Source: Labedaea rhizosphaerae (GTDB lineage: Bacteria; Actinomycetota; Actinomycetes; Mycobacteriales; Pseudonocardiaceae). Taken from it: a DNA stretch of 64,000 nt. Shown here one piece after another: positions 63,832 to 64,000 of this stretch (the stretch's first letter is position 1; every line of letters starts with the position of its first letter). Made by a program: the position numbers and the translations under genes. Below the pieces are notes generated by a model. That model did no database searches and had not been told where the DNA came from. It was given only the letters and a program-made list of their open reading frames with translations. The stretch covers positions 62,001-126,000 of the forward strand of contig NZ_SNXZ01000002.1 of assembly GCF_004362825.1 (NCBI RefSeq), written 5' to 3'.

Positions 63832-64000
63832 GTGGGTACCGACCTGTCCGGGCGCGCGGCCATCGTGACCGGGGCATCACGCGGCATCGGCCGTGCCATC
63901 GCGACCCGGCTCGCCGCCCGAGGCGCCGCCGTCGTCGTCGGCTACCTGCGCAACGAGGCCAAGGCGAACGCGGTCGTCGAGGAGATCACCGGCCACGGCG
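63832..64000 (+). CDS. Short-chain dehydrogenase, 5' part only
   Basis: The first 56 residues of an SDR cut by the window edge: GRAAIVTGASRGIGRAIATR has the TGxxxGIG cofactor motif, and a VVVGYLRNEAKA segment fits NADP-dependent members of the FabG-like group. It starts at GTG 63832 after a G-rich GGGGGCTC. The catalytic Tyr-x3-Lys region lies outside the window. Confidence 0.85.
   Translation, partial: MGTDLSGRAAIVTGASRGIGRAIATRLAARGAAVVVGYLRNEAKANAVVEEITGHG

Overview
The window reads as chromosomal DNA from a high-GC actinomycete, probably of the order Pseudonocardiales. This is inferred from G/C-biased third codon positions, frequent GTG starts, ATGA/GTGA-type stop-start overlaps, a mycothiol-type maleylpyruvate isomerase fold protein, an IF-1 paralogue, partner-switching regulators, and secreted subtilases with long C-terminal regions. 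I saw no rRNA, tRNA, CRISPR array, transposase or phage gene.

Layout. 0-11 kb: MFS exporter, GH13 alpha-glucosidase, NAD(P)-binding protein with a CPBP protease, a LuxR/TrmB-like regulator divergent from a large secreted S8 protease, an abnormal pure G/C tract, an anti-sigma-type ATPase and a DD-carboxypeptidase. 11-22 kb: a frameshifted PhoD-like phosphatase, a GNAT-infA operon behind a 16-codon leader ORF, a second GNAT, a mycothiol-isomerase-like protein, an alpha/beta hydrolase, a second S8 protease, and an ECF sigma factor facing a DHFR-like reductase across a 52-bp palindrome.

22-35.5 kb is the most interesting part: a class III lanthipeptide cluster of the SapB/AmfS (ram) type. Transcribed leftward are a LanKC synthetase, a 42-residue precursor missed by ordinary gene length cut-offs (29460-29588), a perfect hairpin terminator, a prolyl oligopeptidase, two ABC half-transporters, a 47-residue small protein and a copper amine oxidase. 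All genes after the terminator overlap or abut each other. The precursor has an LLDLQ leader box, a Pro12 that the peptidase could use for leader removal, and two S-x2-S/T-x3-C ring motifs. A MalT/BTAD-type regulator is divergent, with two 11-bp-spaced heptamer repeats in the shared promoter. The amine oxidase and the small protein, whose C-terminus resembles that of the adjacent ABC protein, are not part of the classical ram cluster and may mark a variant pathway.

35-48 kb: SDR/HxlR pair, a STAS-PP2C-ATPase partner-switching operon, a DUF3500 protein, a D-2-hydroxyacid dehydrogenase, a TetR-SGNH esterase operon, a DUF6882-like protein, a GNAT, a GyrB-like GHKL protein lacking a key Asn, a secreted protein and an S1 protease. 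48-64 kb: a two-component system followed by an ABC exporter, an alcohol dehydrogenase/AraC pair, a methyltransferase next to a decayed duplication, a dipeptide ABC importer operon with fused ATPases and a strong terminator, a LysE exporter/ArgP-like regulator pair, and the start of an SDR gene cut by the window edge.
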